From contig CATQJL010000112.1 of assembly GCA_958299035.1 (NCBI GenBank), forward strand, positions 66,929,117 through 66,993,116: 64,000 bases of DNA, written 5' to 3'. Position numbers and translations under genes: made by a program. The notes below the pieces were generated by a model. That model saw only the letters and a program-made list of their open reading frames with translations. It searched no databases and was not told the DNA's origin. The stretch comes from Cylicocyclus nassatus (Eukaryota > Nematoda > Chromadorea > Rhabditida > Strongylidae). Below, piece after piece: positions 11,593 to 22,975 of the stretch (position 1 is its first letter; each line of letters opens with the position of its first letter).

Positions 11593-11598
11593 AATAAA
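11593..11598 (+). promoter_or_regulatory. poly(A) signal of CAP gene
   Basis: AATAAA lies 25 bp after the stop codon, the normal distance for a nematode 3' end. Confidence 0.7.
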
Positions 11599-12213
11599 TT
11601 TTTTTGAAATATTCTTTTTTCTTTGGACTACGAAGACTGTGATAATTTGCGTGTATCATATGAGTTACAGTAAGACTTTTCTTAGCAGAGCTTCATTTGC
11701 AAAAAATTAGGAGAGACTTGATAAAATAGACAAATCGAGCCATTGTTCCTGTCTTCCTTCTGTGAGCTAAACAGAGGAAATTCGATTAAACAAAAGGAGT
11801 GCATTCAACAGTCCTCTCGAATTCAAGAACTTTGAAATTATAAACTTCCCCACAATGCTGTGCTTGACCAAATTGATTCAAAAGCGAATGGCTGACATTG
11901 GTGTGTCTCCGCTTGGCTTAATTTTGGCACCTTAGCTTTCTTACATCTTGATAGCCAAAAATTTCCGACATTGGGTATTTAGGTTGTAAAGATACTTGAG
12001 TGAACAGATTTGTCAAATCTTCCCTTCTTTAACTTCTTTTCAAATTACTTTTGTTGGCAAACTTTCTGTACCCTGTGCCCGTCCAGTGCGGCCGATTTTA
12101 TGAGCGCTCATCGATTCCGTTTTTTTCTCGTTTTTCTTTTACATTACCTTAAATCTTCAAGTTCCGAATCTGCTTAGAAGATTTTCCTTCTGATCTTTTG
12201 AAGTACTATACTA

Positions 12214-12505
12214 CTACTATAGATTTATCAGAAGTTCTGCGAAAAGATCTCTGAGGGCCTTGCTCAATTTGTTGTCATGAGGACAACCACGGGCCCATCA
12301 TTCGTCCGATACCCAGTATAGATCCGCTGATTGAGCAGAAACATAATCTCTTTAGCAGCCTTCATGAACCACTAACAAATAAACTCTACAAGAAGGTTTG
12401 TAGCGATCTGAATTTTCATCTGAAGAAGTTTCTGGCAAATCATGAGCGCCGTTTGATATCTAACGTTTCATCCAAAAGAGTGTTTAGATATGGAATGTGC
12501 GACTT
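12214..12505 (+). mobile_element. CR1-type retrotransposon, fragment 1 (before RT core)
   Basis: In the plus frames the segment reads HNLFSSLHEPLTNKLYKKVC and FHLKKFLANHERRLISNV. This fits the basic linker between endonuclease and reverse transcriptase of CR1-like elements. It stops at about 12,505 where the PLE3 sequence starts, and coding resumes at about 13,378. Frame breaks show that it is dead. Confidence 0.5.
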
Positions 12506-12580
12506 TCGATAAACCTCGGCATGGTCGTATTAACTTCTGTGTTTTCTTGTGAGCCGTACCCGAGATTGTTAAATACTTTA

Positions 12581-12640
12581 TTAGGCTAATGTTTTGGCAG
12601 ATCGCCTTCTTCAGAGCCTGGAGGTAATACGATCTGGATG
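12581..12640 (-). mobile_element. Penelope-like element PLE3, 3' tail
   Basis: On the minus strand: CTCTGAAGAAGGCGATCTGCC, an AAAACATTAG block, then CCTAATAAAG. The order and spacing match the PLE2 tail at 43,341-43,390 (GACGAAGACGAG ... CGAAACG ... CAATAAAG). CUGAAGA plus a GGC/GCC stem makes it hammerhead-like. Confidence 0.5.
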
Positions 12641-12700
12641 TAATTCGACAACGTCTCTGCAACAGAAAGAGCAAAGTGCCAAGACTTAGATCTGAACACT

Positions 12701-12770
12701 AGCTCAGCTGGTAGCATTTAGCCAAACACTCATCTTTTGGGTTACGCCGAAGAGCCTTTTGACGCGAGAG
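12701..12770 (+). pseudogene. possible tRNA-like relic
   Basis: CTAGCTCAGCTGGTAGCAT matches the D-arm/A-box region of tRNA genes almost exactly. The D-stem partner is wrong (GCAT instead of GAGC), the acceptor stem does not pair, and the B box (GGTTACGCC) is degenerate. At best this is a tRNA-derived fragment, perhaps SINE-borne. Confidence 0.25.
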
Positions 12771-12785
12771 CGAGATGACTAATTA

Positions 12786-12899
12786 CCGCTTGAGGGACCA
12801 CTATTTAGAAGCTTCTTGGATTTACGTGAAAAATCCAGAAATGAATCGCGAGGGGGAATGCCTGGCGATCACGCGTGAACTCGCGTGATCGCCAGGCAT
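12786..12899. repeat. palindromic junction of two PLE3 3' fragments
   Basis: The plus strand from about 12,810 reads LEASWIYVKNPEMNR, the PLE nuclease C-terminus. The minus strand from 12,960 reads the same segment (FWIQVKNLEMNR). They meet in a near-perfect palindrome around GCGTGAACTCGCG at 12,870-12,880, so two 3' ends face each other tail to tail. Confidence 0.7.
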
Positions 12900-13372
12900 T
12901 CCTCGTTGCGATTCATTTCTAAATTTTTCACTTGAATCCAAAAAACTTCCAAACACTTGCGCGCTGATGTCTGGAATTCGTGCGCCAAGATTTTTACCGA
13001 ATCTCCGAAATTTGTCCCCACATGTTTCTGTACTCGGTGAGTGCCAAGAGGGGTGGATGTGCGCGACTTATCTTTGCAGTATATGTGCTCTTTGATGCGA
13101 ACACGTAGCGGGCGCGCCGTTTCGCCTATGTATTCCTCGCCGCACTCCTTCCAAGAGATCAGAAAGATGACCGCGGTAGCCATGCAATCCCCGCCTCTGC
13201 CCTGAAGGCAAATAATGCAAGTGGCGTGGTGCAATTGCGATCGTAGATACAACTGCAAACTAGTAAGCCCTTTGGATTGCTCGGAGGCAATTCTACAATC
13301 GTGACAGTTTAGATATGTTCCAAACAAACTCCAAATAAGATCTAGTCCATCCGTTCTTCTTGATGAATGTAA
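12876..13372 (-). pseudogene. Penelope-like GIY-YIG nuclease fragment (PLE3)
   Basis: The minus frame includes CIICLQGRGGDC, then CGEEYIGETARPLRVRIKEH and STPLGTHRVQKHVG, the GIY-YIG-type endonuclease that follows the RT in Penelope-like elements. The YIGET core and the arginine of RPLRVR are present. The RT part is absent, replaced by CR1 sequence, so PLE3 is a truncated copy inserted into the CR1 element. The long frame (13,381-12,869) has no in-frame stop, which suggests a fairly recent insertion. Confidence 0.75.
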
Positions 13373-13377
13373 ACTGC

Positions 13378-14213
13378 GCAAACGATAGCGAAAAAGCGGA
13401 GGCTTTAGCTGATTACTTTGCTAGTGTATTCTCGCCGCCTAATCAAGAAAACAGATGTTTTTTGGCGGATGCTCCTACTCCTCAAAAATTTCAGCATGGT
13501 CTATTTCCATAAAGAGGATGTGGAGTCCATCCTAAAGCCTCTAAAATCTTCATGCACTGAACTTTATGATGGTATTCCGCCACTTGTCTTCAAGAAATGC
13601 GCTGGTTCCCTCTCTCAGCCCCTAACTAGTGTTTTTAACCTTTCTATGAATTTTTGTGAAGTTCCTAGTTTGTGGAAAGAACCCGTAATCACCCCTATCC
13701 CTAAAACAACGACTGCTAATAAAATCAATGATTTTCGACCGATAAGTTTGTTAATGGCACCTATCAAAGTGATTGAAAAAAATTATCAGGGAAAAGCTGT
13801 TTCGATGGATAAAGAAAAAAATCATATTCTACAGGAACTTCACGGTTTTGTCCCAGGTAGAAGACTGCTACTAATTTGGTGAGAAGTGTTCTTGATAAGA
13901 AAGCTAAATGCTGGAAAGTCAGTTGACATCGTTTATTTTGATCTTCCCAAAGCTTTCGATAAGATCCCTCATAAAGTGCTTCTGCACAACCTTCAGAATT
14001 TTGGAATCACTGGAAATCTTCTCAACTGGTTCAGATTTTATCTTGAAAATCGATTTATGACAGTTAGAGTTGGTCAGTCCTACTCTAGTCGACTTCCATG
14101 TACCAGCGGCGTGGCCCAGGGCGGATTTCTCTCCCCCTTATTACTTCTGATTTTTACCATTGAACTCCCATTTAAACTCTGAAGTCAGGCTGTAAAATTT
14201 ATGTTGACGATAT
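13378..14213 (+). pseudogene. CR1-type reverse transcriptase, fragment 2
   Basis: Coding resumes with SEKAEALADYFASVFSPP and continues through KSSCTELYDGIPPLVFKKC, PVITPIPKTT and NDFRPISLL (RT block 2), HGFVPGR, FDLPKAFDKIPHKVLL (RT block with catalytic Asp), GVAQGGFLSPLL and IYVDDI (catalytic YxDD type). Several frame breaks occur (about 13,880 and 14,182). The element is cut inside the YVDD block by a foreign segment at 14,214-15,260. Confidence 0.85.
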
Positions 14214-15260
14214 CTTCCTTTTAGGATTTTCAGAGGGGAGACCATATTAAGGTTCCAAGTACTGGGTATTTAGACCCACTCATGGAAGGGTTAGCTGTTT
14301 TGGTATTTACCATCAACGAACCGGTAGGCGAAAGAAATCAACATTATCGGACTACGATTTTTTTGAACGTGTAATGAACCTGATACAAAAACTACCCAAT
14401 GAAGTTTTTGCATGTAATAACAGCATTTCTTTCAAAATTAAACTGAAGACACTAAGACTAAATGAGATATTTGCAGATAGCACCAATTCATCACCTGTAT
14501 TGCTATAGCTGGCCGTGTGCGATTACATGATCCGACCACAAAATGCATACCAAATACAACCATTGATTTGAGTTTTTTTTCAATATCATTTCCTTTTAAA
14601 TGTCTTACTAACCCAAATCTTGCTATCACGAGTTCAGGTCTAAACAATTCACTTCTCTTCCCAATCATTATAGCTTGTTGACTTGCTTTTAGGTTGAATT
14701 ACAAAAAGTGAGACTATTTGATATCCTTTCGGAGTCATTGGACTTTCCCCGGAATCATTTGGGCAAGGTTGATTGGTATTACTGCCTAACCGAGCCCCGC
14801 TTTGCTTTATTATTGCAAGAGCATCTTCTGCCGGCAAATGAGTTGGCATGATTGCCATCTCCATAGACTACAATAACCTGACTTGATCTCCACGCTCACG
14901 TATGAGTTATCCATCATTACAACCTTTATTGCAATTCACTTGGAGTCACTGGTTCACACTGGTTTACTGGTTTGGTGAGGTCAAATATACCACCATCAAA
15001 CCTTGTTTGTTTTTGAAATCAAAATATTTTGCTGGCAAAAGGGGGCATGGGTACATCTCCATGAATCACATCATTCAATTCCGATAACTGTAATCATAGA
15101 GCAGTCAAATACAAGCTTTCATCACACTTTTATCAGGATTGGACCTAAACCACATGATACATTATCGTTGCGGTTAGGGTATGAATAACTGCTTTTTATT
15201 CTATGGTATGGAGCGCCAAGAGCGTATAGAATAAATAAATAAATAAATAAATAAATAAAT
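14214..15260. mobile_element. retroposed insertion with (AAAT)n tail in CR1 RT
   Basis: RT coding stops after FYVDDI at 14,213 and resumes with KVYASYDEF at 15,262. The inserted 1.05 kb ends in about eight AAAT units (15,229-15,260), the tail expected of a LINE or SINE insertion. I recognise no protein in it. Confidence 0.6.
15229..15260 (+). repeat. (AAAT)n microsatellite tail
   Basis: About eight perfect AAAT/AATA units. They form the 3' end of the segment inserted in the CR1 reverse transcriptase. Confidence 0.9.
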
Positions 15261-16065
15261 ATTAAAGTCTACGCCTCTTATGATGAGTTTAATTTCCGTG
15301 AGTGCACACTTCACTGCAATTGTCAATTGACAACTTGAATACTTGCGCTATTAACAACGGTCTTTCATTGAATGCCAAGTGTTACTTTCTGCATCTAGGA
15401 AAGCACGACCAAAGTAATTATTTGGTTAATGGGACGGAATTAGTGATTGTTCCGGTAGTCAAAGATCTTGGTGTTCTTGTTGATTCTCGTCTGACTTTTG
15501 ATAAACATATTGACCATATTGTAAAAAAAGACCCTTTTCGCAATCTTTCGGAATATCCATTCCTGCGACCAACCGTGTTGACAAGACTGTACAAAGCATA
15601 CGTGCCTCCTCATCTTGAGTACTACTCTCAAGTTTGGAGCCCGACATCCAAAAAGTCGATTTTGAAGGTCGAGAAAGTTCAAAGTGTTTTTACAAGAATG
15701 ATCATCTCTCGAGTAACCCGGAACACATGCGGCAAAGCTTTTCCAAATTATGAAGAACGACTCAGAAAATTGGTTTGAGGACTTTTGAGTAAGTTGACTT
15801 TTGAGGAGGATCAAGGCTGATCTTCTATTTTGTTTTCGAATACTTCGAGGAGAAATTGATTTGAGAGCCAGTAGCTTTTGGGTCTTCAGACAATTAATTG
15901 CAGGCAAGGAAAATCTAACTACACTCCCTAGACTGGGAAAACTCAATTAGCTGGTCTCTTTAACTGTTTATTTTATCGCTGTGCTAGATGGTTTAGACGT
16001 ATGCCACCGGAATTGGCAAAAAACAGCAGAACTTTCGAAAAGGGTTGCGAAAATTTGATCTTTCA
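15261..16065 (+). pseudogene. CR1-type reverse transcriptase, fragment 3 (thumb and C-terminus)
   Basis: Continues the RT after YVDD: INNGLSLNAKCYFLHLG, VVKDLGVLVDSRLTFDKHI (conserved LGV.D..L.F..HI block), LTRLYKAYVPPHLEYYSQVW (conserved Y...V.P.LEY....W block) and KVEKVQSVFTRMI. After a frame break near 15,778 there is RIKADLLFCFRILRG and, near 16,000, MPPELAKNSRTFEKG, the usual CR1 C-terminal region. Dead copy. Confidence 0.85.
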
Positions 16066-16717
16066 TTTTTTGATTGTACTTAAATTTCTTGCTGTGTTGT
16101 TTCTTCCGTCGCTAGTTTATTTTCGGTATTATACTTCTCAGATTTTCATGGAATTGAGGCGTCAAATAGTTTTCCGTTTATCTTATCATATTTTTTTTTC
16201 TTATTTGTTTATTTCTGTGGTCAGGTTTTTGTTTTCAAGCCAAGGTTTATCGGTTTAATTTTGGCTCGTTCGTAATTATGGCCTATCCTCTTAATAACGC
16301 TTCGACTGTTTCGTCGCATGGGCGGCTGAGCAGAATATCTAACATGTTACTTGATATTTATGTTTTTGTTAGTGACTTTTTGATCCTTTTCCTGATTGAC
16401 CTGTCATACTTCCACCCCTTTATTCTTCTGGTTCCCACTCGAAGAACTTAGTACCTTGACAATCAGCTTTTGTTTAATCCAAGGTGTATCTAAGACTGGT
16501 CTGTTAGGTTGGTGGATACCTAGCGTGAACCAGGCTGGCCTTGGACGCCCTCGAAGTTCAACATTCTTAGGGCAGTAGCATTTCCCGATGCTAAGCAACT
16601 GTATTAATGCAAAAAGCATTAATCTTATTCTTAATTATAGCGGATCTCATTTGCGGTCTTAAAGGCAGTGGCTCGGCAAATCTCAACTTAGACAAATTTG
16701 CGCTTACCTGGGGTTAT

Positions 16718-17080
16718 TTAATACGCTGATCCCGAAAATCCACTTTTGAAAGCTTGAAAACGGCGAAAATAAGCGTTTATTATGCCCGTCCCTTTGGAAT
16801 TGGACGAGTGGAACAAGGCCGATGACGCTAAATCTTTGCGGGACCCAATGGTTATAGCGTTGCGGCGGGCAGCCTCTAATGGTGAGAAGGAAATTGCCGA
16901 CTCGTCCAGATGCGTGTAAGATTGGCCTGCGCTTGTAAGTTTGAGAGCGATTTGCTCGGCAGGGAAAGCATGCTGTGCAACCGGGATTGCACTGTTTTCA
17001 TACTTGGGCGATAAGGAACTTAACGCGTTAAAATCCTGAGTTGTTGGATTTTGCCGATCCACTGCCTTTAATGACTGCAC
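16718..17080 (-). other. unassigned 120-codon open frame
   Basis: The longest clean frame in the 16.3-17.7 kb interval. It is rich in Ser and Ala, with no motif or signal peptide that I recognise and no clear splice sites. It could be chance or part of an old retroelement. I see nothing else supportable from 16,100 to 17,690. Confidence 0.15.
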
Positions 17081-17701
17081 CTGTGCACTTAACTTGGAAT
17101 GTGTAAGTATGACAGGGGCATTTCTTTCATTACTAAGTATATGTTGTCGAGTTGTTTTGGCGCGCCACGTGCATTCATAAGCATAAACATAAACACAGAC
17201 AGAGCCAAAAACTCACAAAGCAGTGCAGCTAAACTCTATACTTACTTCATAGCAATTCCAGTCGAGAGGAAGATGATTGCAACATCAGCTGCGCTTAGTT
17301 TACTCACTGTATCAAACGGAAAGGATTGACAAGTGTCAAAAAGTGGAATCTAAGAGTCTAAGTCCATGGATGAGAAGCGCCAACTTCTATAATGAGTTCT
17401 GAATTACATCGGTTTTGTTTTTGAATGGGCCAAAGTTAATAACTGACATAGCACACAGTCAAGCGCGCGTTTATGCATTTGGAACTACAGTTACTTGGCG
17501 AAGAATGGCAGTACTGTTAGAAATTTTGTTAGTTGATTTTATAGCCTATATAACGCTTTTCTAACTCTTGTCGAGTATTGTTAACAAGTATGGAGTCCAG
17601 CTGGTTTTGTGCTGGTGAAGCTCGCTCAACTAGCATGCTATGAAACATAACGCCAAAGACACGGAAGAAAAATTGCGCGTCGCGATATGTTTGAGCTGAG
17701 G

Positions 17702-18757
17702 CTGGGTTCATACTGATGCTCATATTCCGGAACCTTCCCGCACAGTTCTCGCATGTGCTGGAACTGTGCGAGAAGTTCCAGAACTGTGCTGTGCGCTGCA
17801 GCCGCACCGCACCGCTTTGAACGGCGGGAATTGGAGAATTTTGACCGTTTTCAACGTTTTTCTTTCAGATTTCTTTCATTTTGGCCTTATTCCTCCACCT
17901 CGCTTCCCTTTTTGAACAGCAGAACTTCGAACTCGAAGCGGGGTTGAAGAATGAGCGCTTTTCTGCTCCATGTATCCGGAAAGATAGGCTGTCGTGCGAT
18001 TGTCCATTCTGTCTTCGTGATTTTTGCTTAAATCTACTTCATTTATTCCAGGAAGCGGCTGCGTAGTTTACATAGCCATCTGCCACGAATTAGAGAGCAG
18101 GAGAAATTCTGAAACTGCATGAATTGGGACTTGTCTCTTGCTTTTGATTTTTTCGGGCATTCTCAGCTCCTTTCATTTTCCATATCGTTGCTTCTCGTTC
18201 TTTCCTCTACCCCGCTTCTCCTTGTTATGAGAAAAGCTGTGATGAAGCGGGGTTGAGGACTGAACGCTATTCTGCTTCGTGTATCCAGGAAGATGGACCT
18301 TCGTGCGCACGTCCATCTTCTCTACCTTTTTTGCTCAGGCGTACTTCATGTGTTCTACAGACCTGTCTACGTCAATTTCAATGCAGATGCGAGATACGCA
18401 GCGTCTGGCTAGAACTATGAAGTAGGTCTGAACAAAAATAGCGATGAGAGAATGGACCAGCTCACGAGGGCCCATCTTCCCGGATACATGGAGCAGAACA
18501 GCGTTCAGTCCTCAACCCCGATTCAAGTTCGAAGTTCTGCTGAACAAAAAGTGAAGCGGGGTGGAGGAATAAGGCCAAAATGAGAGATGAAAGAAAAACC
18601 GTTGAGAACGGTCAAAATTCTCCAACTCCCGCCGTTTAAAACGGTGCGGGGCGGCTGCAGCGCATGCACCACACTTCTAAGGCTGCTCCAGCACAGTGCG
18701 AGAACTGTGCGGGAGCAGTTTTAGAACATGGGAATCAGTATGAACCCAGCCTGATGT
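17702..18757. mobile_element. foldback element with long inverted repeats, GGTTCATACTGAT family
   Basis: Left arm starts GGCTGGGTTCATACTGATGC and the right arm ends with its complement (ATCAGTATGAACCCAGCC). The arms extend roughly 350 bp and share CTTCGAACTCGAAGCGGGGT blocks; the middle repeats CATCTTCCCGGATAC-like words in both orientations. No transposase is visible. A single arm occurs at 7,188-7,556 and a 100-bp minimal palindrome at 27,136-27,237. Confidence 0.75.
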
Positions 18758-19087
18758 GAGAAAAAGTCGATGCAGTCAGAGCAAATTCCCAGAAGCTGCA
18801 TACCATGCGATGCTGTGCGAAACCAAATTTCAATTCGGTTTCTAATCCGCTGAAGCCTTTGCAGGCGCAAACGTAACCAATTTTGTACAAAACGCGTAAT
18901 TGGGGTTTTGTCTGGATTTTTGACTCAATGATAGGCCAAAACTCAGAAGAGTGCCTTTTTGAGTCAGCTATAATTGAGCCCAAATTGCAATCATAACATT
19001 TTCAGCTCGACAACTTCGCCCAAGGAGGCGCTCAGCGGATAAGAAAGGAGATTCGGCATGAGCGTTTTGATCTGCGTTCGATGATAT

Positions 19088-19418
19088 CCACTCAGACAAT
19101 CGCCGGGGGCAGGCGGGCACCGGAAAAATAGATGGCTGATTTCTCGCACCCCGCTCGAGGATTTTTTGAAAAGCAATCAGGACTTTTCGGAAGACCGCTT
19201 GCTGAGTTCTTGATTCCTCAGAGATTCAGCAATATATCTGCAAAAGAAAAGAGCGGAAAAAAATTCAGCAGGCGGTCTCTCAAAAACCCGCTGACTCAGC
19301 AAGCGGTCTTCCGAAAAGTCCCGATTGCTTCCCAAAAAATCCGCGAGCGGGGTGCGAGAAATCAGTCATCTATTTTTCCGATGCCCGCCTGCCCCCGGCG
19401 ATTGTCTGAGCAGGTGTT
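19088..19418. mobile_element. palindromic MITE, about 119-bp arms
   Basis: Left arm ACTCAGACAATCGCCGGGGG to CGCTTGCTGAGT (about 19,090-19,208) pairs with the right arm from 19,298 to 19,413 with few mismatches. The central part repeats AAGCGGTCTTCCGAAAAGTC. A hairpin-type MITE with no coding. Confidence 0.8.
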
Positions 19419-20202
19419 CCACTATTTCGATTTCTGACCATTTCCGTGTAAGCCCACAAGGTACTACACTTGAATGAATGAGTATGAGTTAAAGCATATC
19501 AGGAAGCATTCAGAAGCATGAAAACAGCGCAGACACCATGTGGTCAAAAGCGACTAATTAAGACATACATGGAAAAGGTCAAGCTATACTCCTAGCTCTG
19601 CGAAGTGCCCTTTAGAGCTTTTTGGACTCCACCCTCCCCCTCTCACATAACAGAACAGATAGAACATACAAGGAAGAAAAAAGGCAAGCATAATCAACAG
19701 ATCTGGTTTGGTTAGAGGGGCGCTTTGCGTTCTGAGACTGATTGTGAGTAGATTGGTCGTTAGTGAAGATTTTGGGCTTTAAAAAGCCGAGAGAAAAGAT
19801 TACGAAACTCCTTTTTGCTCTTTTGTATGAAAACTCTTTTGATGCAGGTTTGGTATATGTCAGAAGTATGAAAAATTATGTGAGCAAGGAATTGGTTCAG
19901 TCACTTCCGCCCTTCTCAATTATTTGAAGTATCTAGAAGCCACAAGTCAGAATTGTTGGCTCTGTCTTCTCCGGATCGTATCTATCACAAAGCATTCAAA
20001 ATGATGGAGGAGGTAGTTTACAATTTTTGGACTGGCTGTAAAAAACGAAGACTCCAAACAGCTAAATAATGTTTCGCGATTGACTCTTGATCTTATTATT
20101 ACGGATGTTTGCTTCGCTGTAACAGGCCATTTACCCCATCAAGCATCCCGTTACTTGCATTAAAGAATCTGAAAAGTAAACTGACTCTTGTCAAGTTCAA
20201 AA

Positions 20203-20975
20203 CTCAGAGCCGCATGCATTAACATCCCCGCTGGGAGGAGATCGCAGCTTCAAAAGAAAGTTTCATGTCCTGAAGCTCTAGAAATCTGGATTTCACGCTG
20301 TCTACCTATTCGTAAGTGCCCCCACCATCTTTCACTAAGACATCTTGAACGGGAGCAAGGAGCTGTACAAGCCGCATTTTCTAGCTTTTTGTATGATCTC
20401 CTGGTGATCCCCGGCGGCCAATCGTCCTTTTTCAGAGTCATTATTGTTATTCTTCCTTCAAAATCAACGAAAACCTTCCAAAGTTGTACTGATTATCTAA
20501 CCCAACAGGGCTAAGCATGTTGCCGATACGAACAAATAAGTTTTCGAAATATCAAATTTTCGATAAACCCCAACTTGCGACTTGTGGTTCATCGCAAATT
20601 TCATGAGTTCGAAACATCACTTGTTCTTACTACAAACATGATTAGCTGTGTTGGATTAGATAAACATCACAACTTGGGAATGTTCTTATTGACTTCGAAA
20701 GAAAATGACTCTAAAGAAAAGAGGGTCGGCCCCGGGAATCACCAGGATATCATACAGAAAGCTGGAAAATGCAGCTTGTACAGCTTCTTGCTTCCCTTCA
20801 ATATATTCTTGGTGAAGGATGGTGGGAGTACTTGCGGAAAGCTAGGCAGCTTGAAATCCAGAATCCAGATATCTGGATATGAAGCTTTCTTTTGAAGCTG
20901 CAGATTAAGAGCCGCAGCATTAACATCCCCTCCCAGCGGGGATGTTAATGTTAATGCATGCGGCCCTTAATCCAC
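20203..20975. mobile_element. inverted-repeat element with GCATGCATTAACATCCCCGC ends
   Basis: The left end (GCCGCATGCATTAACATCCC) and its inverted copy at 20,930-20,972 flank about 0.7 kb. A further short palindrome (TCCCAGCGGGGATG) lies at the right end, and AGCTTCAAAAGAAAG/CTTTCTTTTGAAGCT pairs inside. No transposase found. Confidence 0.6.
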
Positions 20976-22109
20976 ATTAGCCGTTACATTTTTGAGGACC
21001 ACCGCTGCCTGGCAGGCACCCAGCGGTGGTTTCTGAATCTCCAATAGCCTGTAACGCGATAAATTCGGTCGGTCCCAGGAGGTTGGATTAATCAAAACTT
21101 GCATAACTCCAAGAACGGCGCTAGTTCAGTAGTTACGGCGATGCACTGTTTTTATCGGTTTATTTTAGGACTTCTGGAAAAACTCAGCAGACTCCGAAAG
21201 TCTTTCGCGCTGACACTTCAATTTCTCTTGATAGACAGTTGAGCTCCCGAAGTTTGCGTTTTGGTGACACATACGGTGGGTGCTCAAGGAGGTTGACACT
21301 GATAATCTTCGTCATCCATGTGCTCCTTGATATCTCAACGCATGTCGACAAGCAGGCTCTCCCATTTATTCCTATCTACACGGTAAAGTTGATGAGAATT
21401 TGCGTTGTTACTGCTCGCTTAAATCGAACGAAATCTTTGACTCTTACCAAGTGGCTGCACAAATGCTGGCCATTCGCTTTATCATCTAAAAAAATTATCC
21501 CCTTTGACACATCTAAAGTTTCACATCCTCAAACGCTGCTCGAGAAAATTTGTCACCATTTCTAGGCACTTTCACATAACTTTTTCCCACAAAAGAATTT
21601 TTTTTGCATCGGCAACTCAAATATGAGTTGCCGATTGATGTTACTGAGCTAACAAACTTCCTCTTCCCAGCTCTCAGATTGAAGGTCATTAGAGCTTGGT
21701 TTGTTTACCCTAATCTCAAGTGTGCAAGGCGCAGGGTTTCATTCTCTAAAATCGACCAACCCAAACTTGAGCAAAAAATTTGGAGACCCAGAGATCACCG
21801 TGCTGCACATCGCCTAAGAAAATTGTGGGCATATCGATCGTCCCGTGATCCGACGTGGGTAAGCCGATCGCACTGAAAATGAAAAAGGGCGCAATGTACT
21901 CGGAAAATTGGGATAATTTCAAGATATGGTAAAATGAAGTTGTTTTATCTTCTTTTTCGATATCGATATAAACAAGAAAAAGCTGTACATTCTTATAGCC
22001 AGACTTAAAACTTGCAAGTTATCATATTAATTGTAGTGTGGAGAAGAGAAGTATACAAGAAAAAATCTATCATGATTTGTACAAGTGCAGTTTATACAAT
22101 ACAGAGCCC

Positions 22110-22975
22110 TTAATTGAGATGGCAAATGACTGTTTCCCAGCAATCTTTGCATGGTGTGTTTTGCCAGTAGAGAGGAGTATCAAGGGTGATTCTGCAATGC
22201 CTTGTATAGCTTGTATATACAAAAGAAAACAGAAGAATGTACCCCCATCTATAACGGCATATGATAGTGTAATGATTGCCACATTCCTTCACGCCGCAGC
22301 CTACAGCCCATGTTTCATGAAAGGCCATCTTTGAATATAAATCAGTGAAGTATGACCAGAACTCTCTTCTTACCCTTATGAAAGACATCAGCGGCGCATT
22401 TAAGTGGCTCTCTACGACATGGAAGTGTTTGTCATATGGAGTAGATCAGTTTGCACTGTACTCCACCACTTTTGCATAGCCTTAAGTAGGATATGTGAGC
22501 ATGCCGGTAGTACTGGACGAAAGAGGGGAGGGGGGATTGTGCGAAATAAACCGGGAAAGCTAACCATTTCTATGGCACTGTTAGCGTCATTTTCACCTGC
22601 TTTCGGTATCATAGCAAAATTCTCTTCCTCCAAAAGTCCAACAACTTCCAAAGGGTTTTCAGCCGTCGGACATTGACTTGCTTCATTATAAGCAATGTCC
22701 TCTGCCTCGCACAAGTTCCTGTAAATCTGTTTCAAATTATGATGATTGTCCTTTCTTTTCGAATTCTTTTCGAATCACCAGCTGCATCATCGCTCCTGCC
22801 TGTGGCAAAAGTGAACCATCATACTTTTTCACCTTACCGAGTGCAAGATCTGACCTAAAGTGTGTGATCATCATTTGTTCCTAGTTATTGAAAAAAGTCT
22901 CGTTAGCTTACCTATAGCTGTTATGTAGTGTAAAATGTTGCGAATATCGTCAGTCATTCCATCTTTATGTAAATA
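22110..22975 (-). pseudogene. decayed CAP/SCP-TAPS gene, inverted paralogue
   Basis: Exons matching the intact CAP gene can be traced on the minus strand: exon 3 remnant 22,912-22,965, exon 4 22779-22854, exon 5 22565-22726, exon 6 22374-22480, exon 7 22243-22328, exon 8 22110-22191. Splice borders remain. Lesions: exon 3 is 4 nt shorter than its homologue and has lost the cysteine codon region; exon 6 lacks one base (GATCTACTCC against GATCCAACTCC), which shifts the frame to a stop; in exon 8 an ATA-equivalent codon is TAA, removing the last cysteine (GLCI). No signal-peptide exon is found. Clear landmarks still readable are RSDLALGKVKK, EEENFAMI and AVGCGVKECGNH. Confidence 0.85.

Noticed and set aside
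16480..16600. tRNA or SINE promoter boxes near 16.5 kb
   Set aside because: A weak A-box-like word without a B box or pairing stems.
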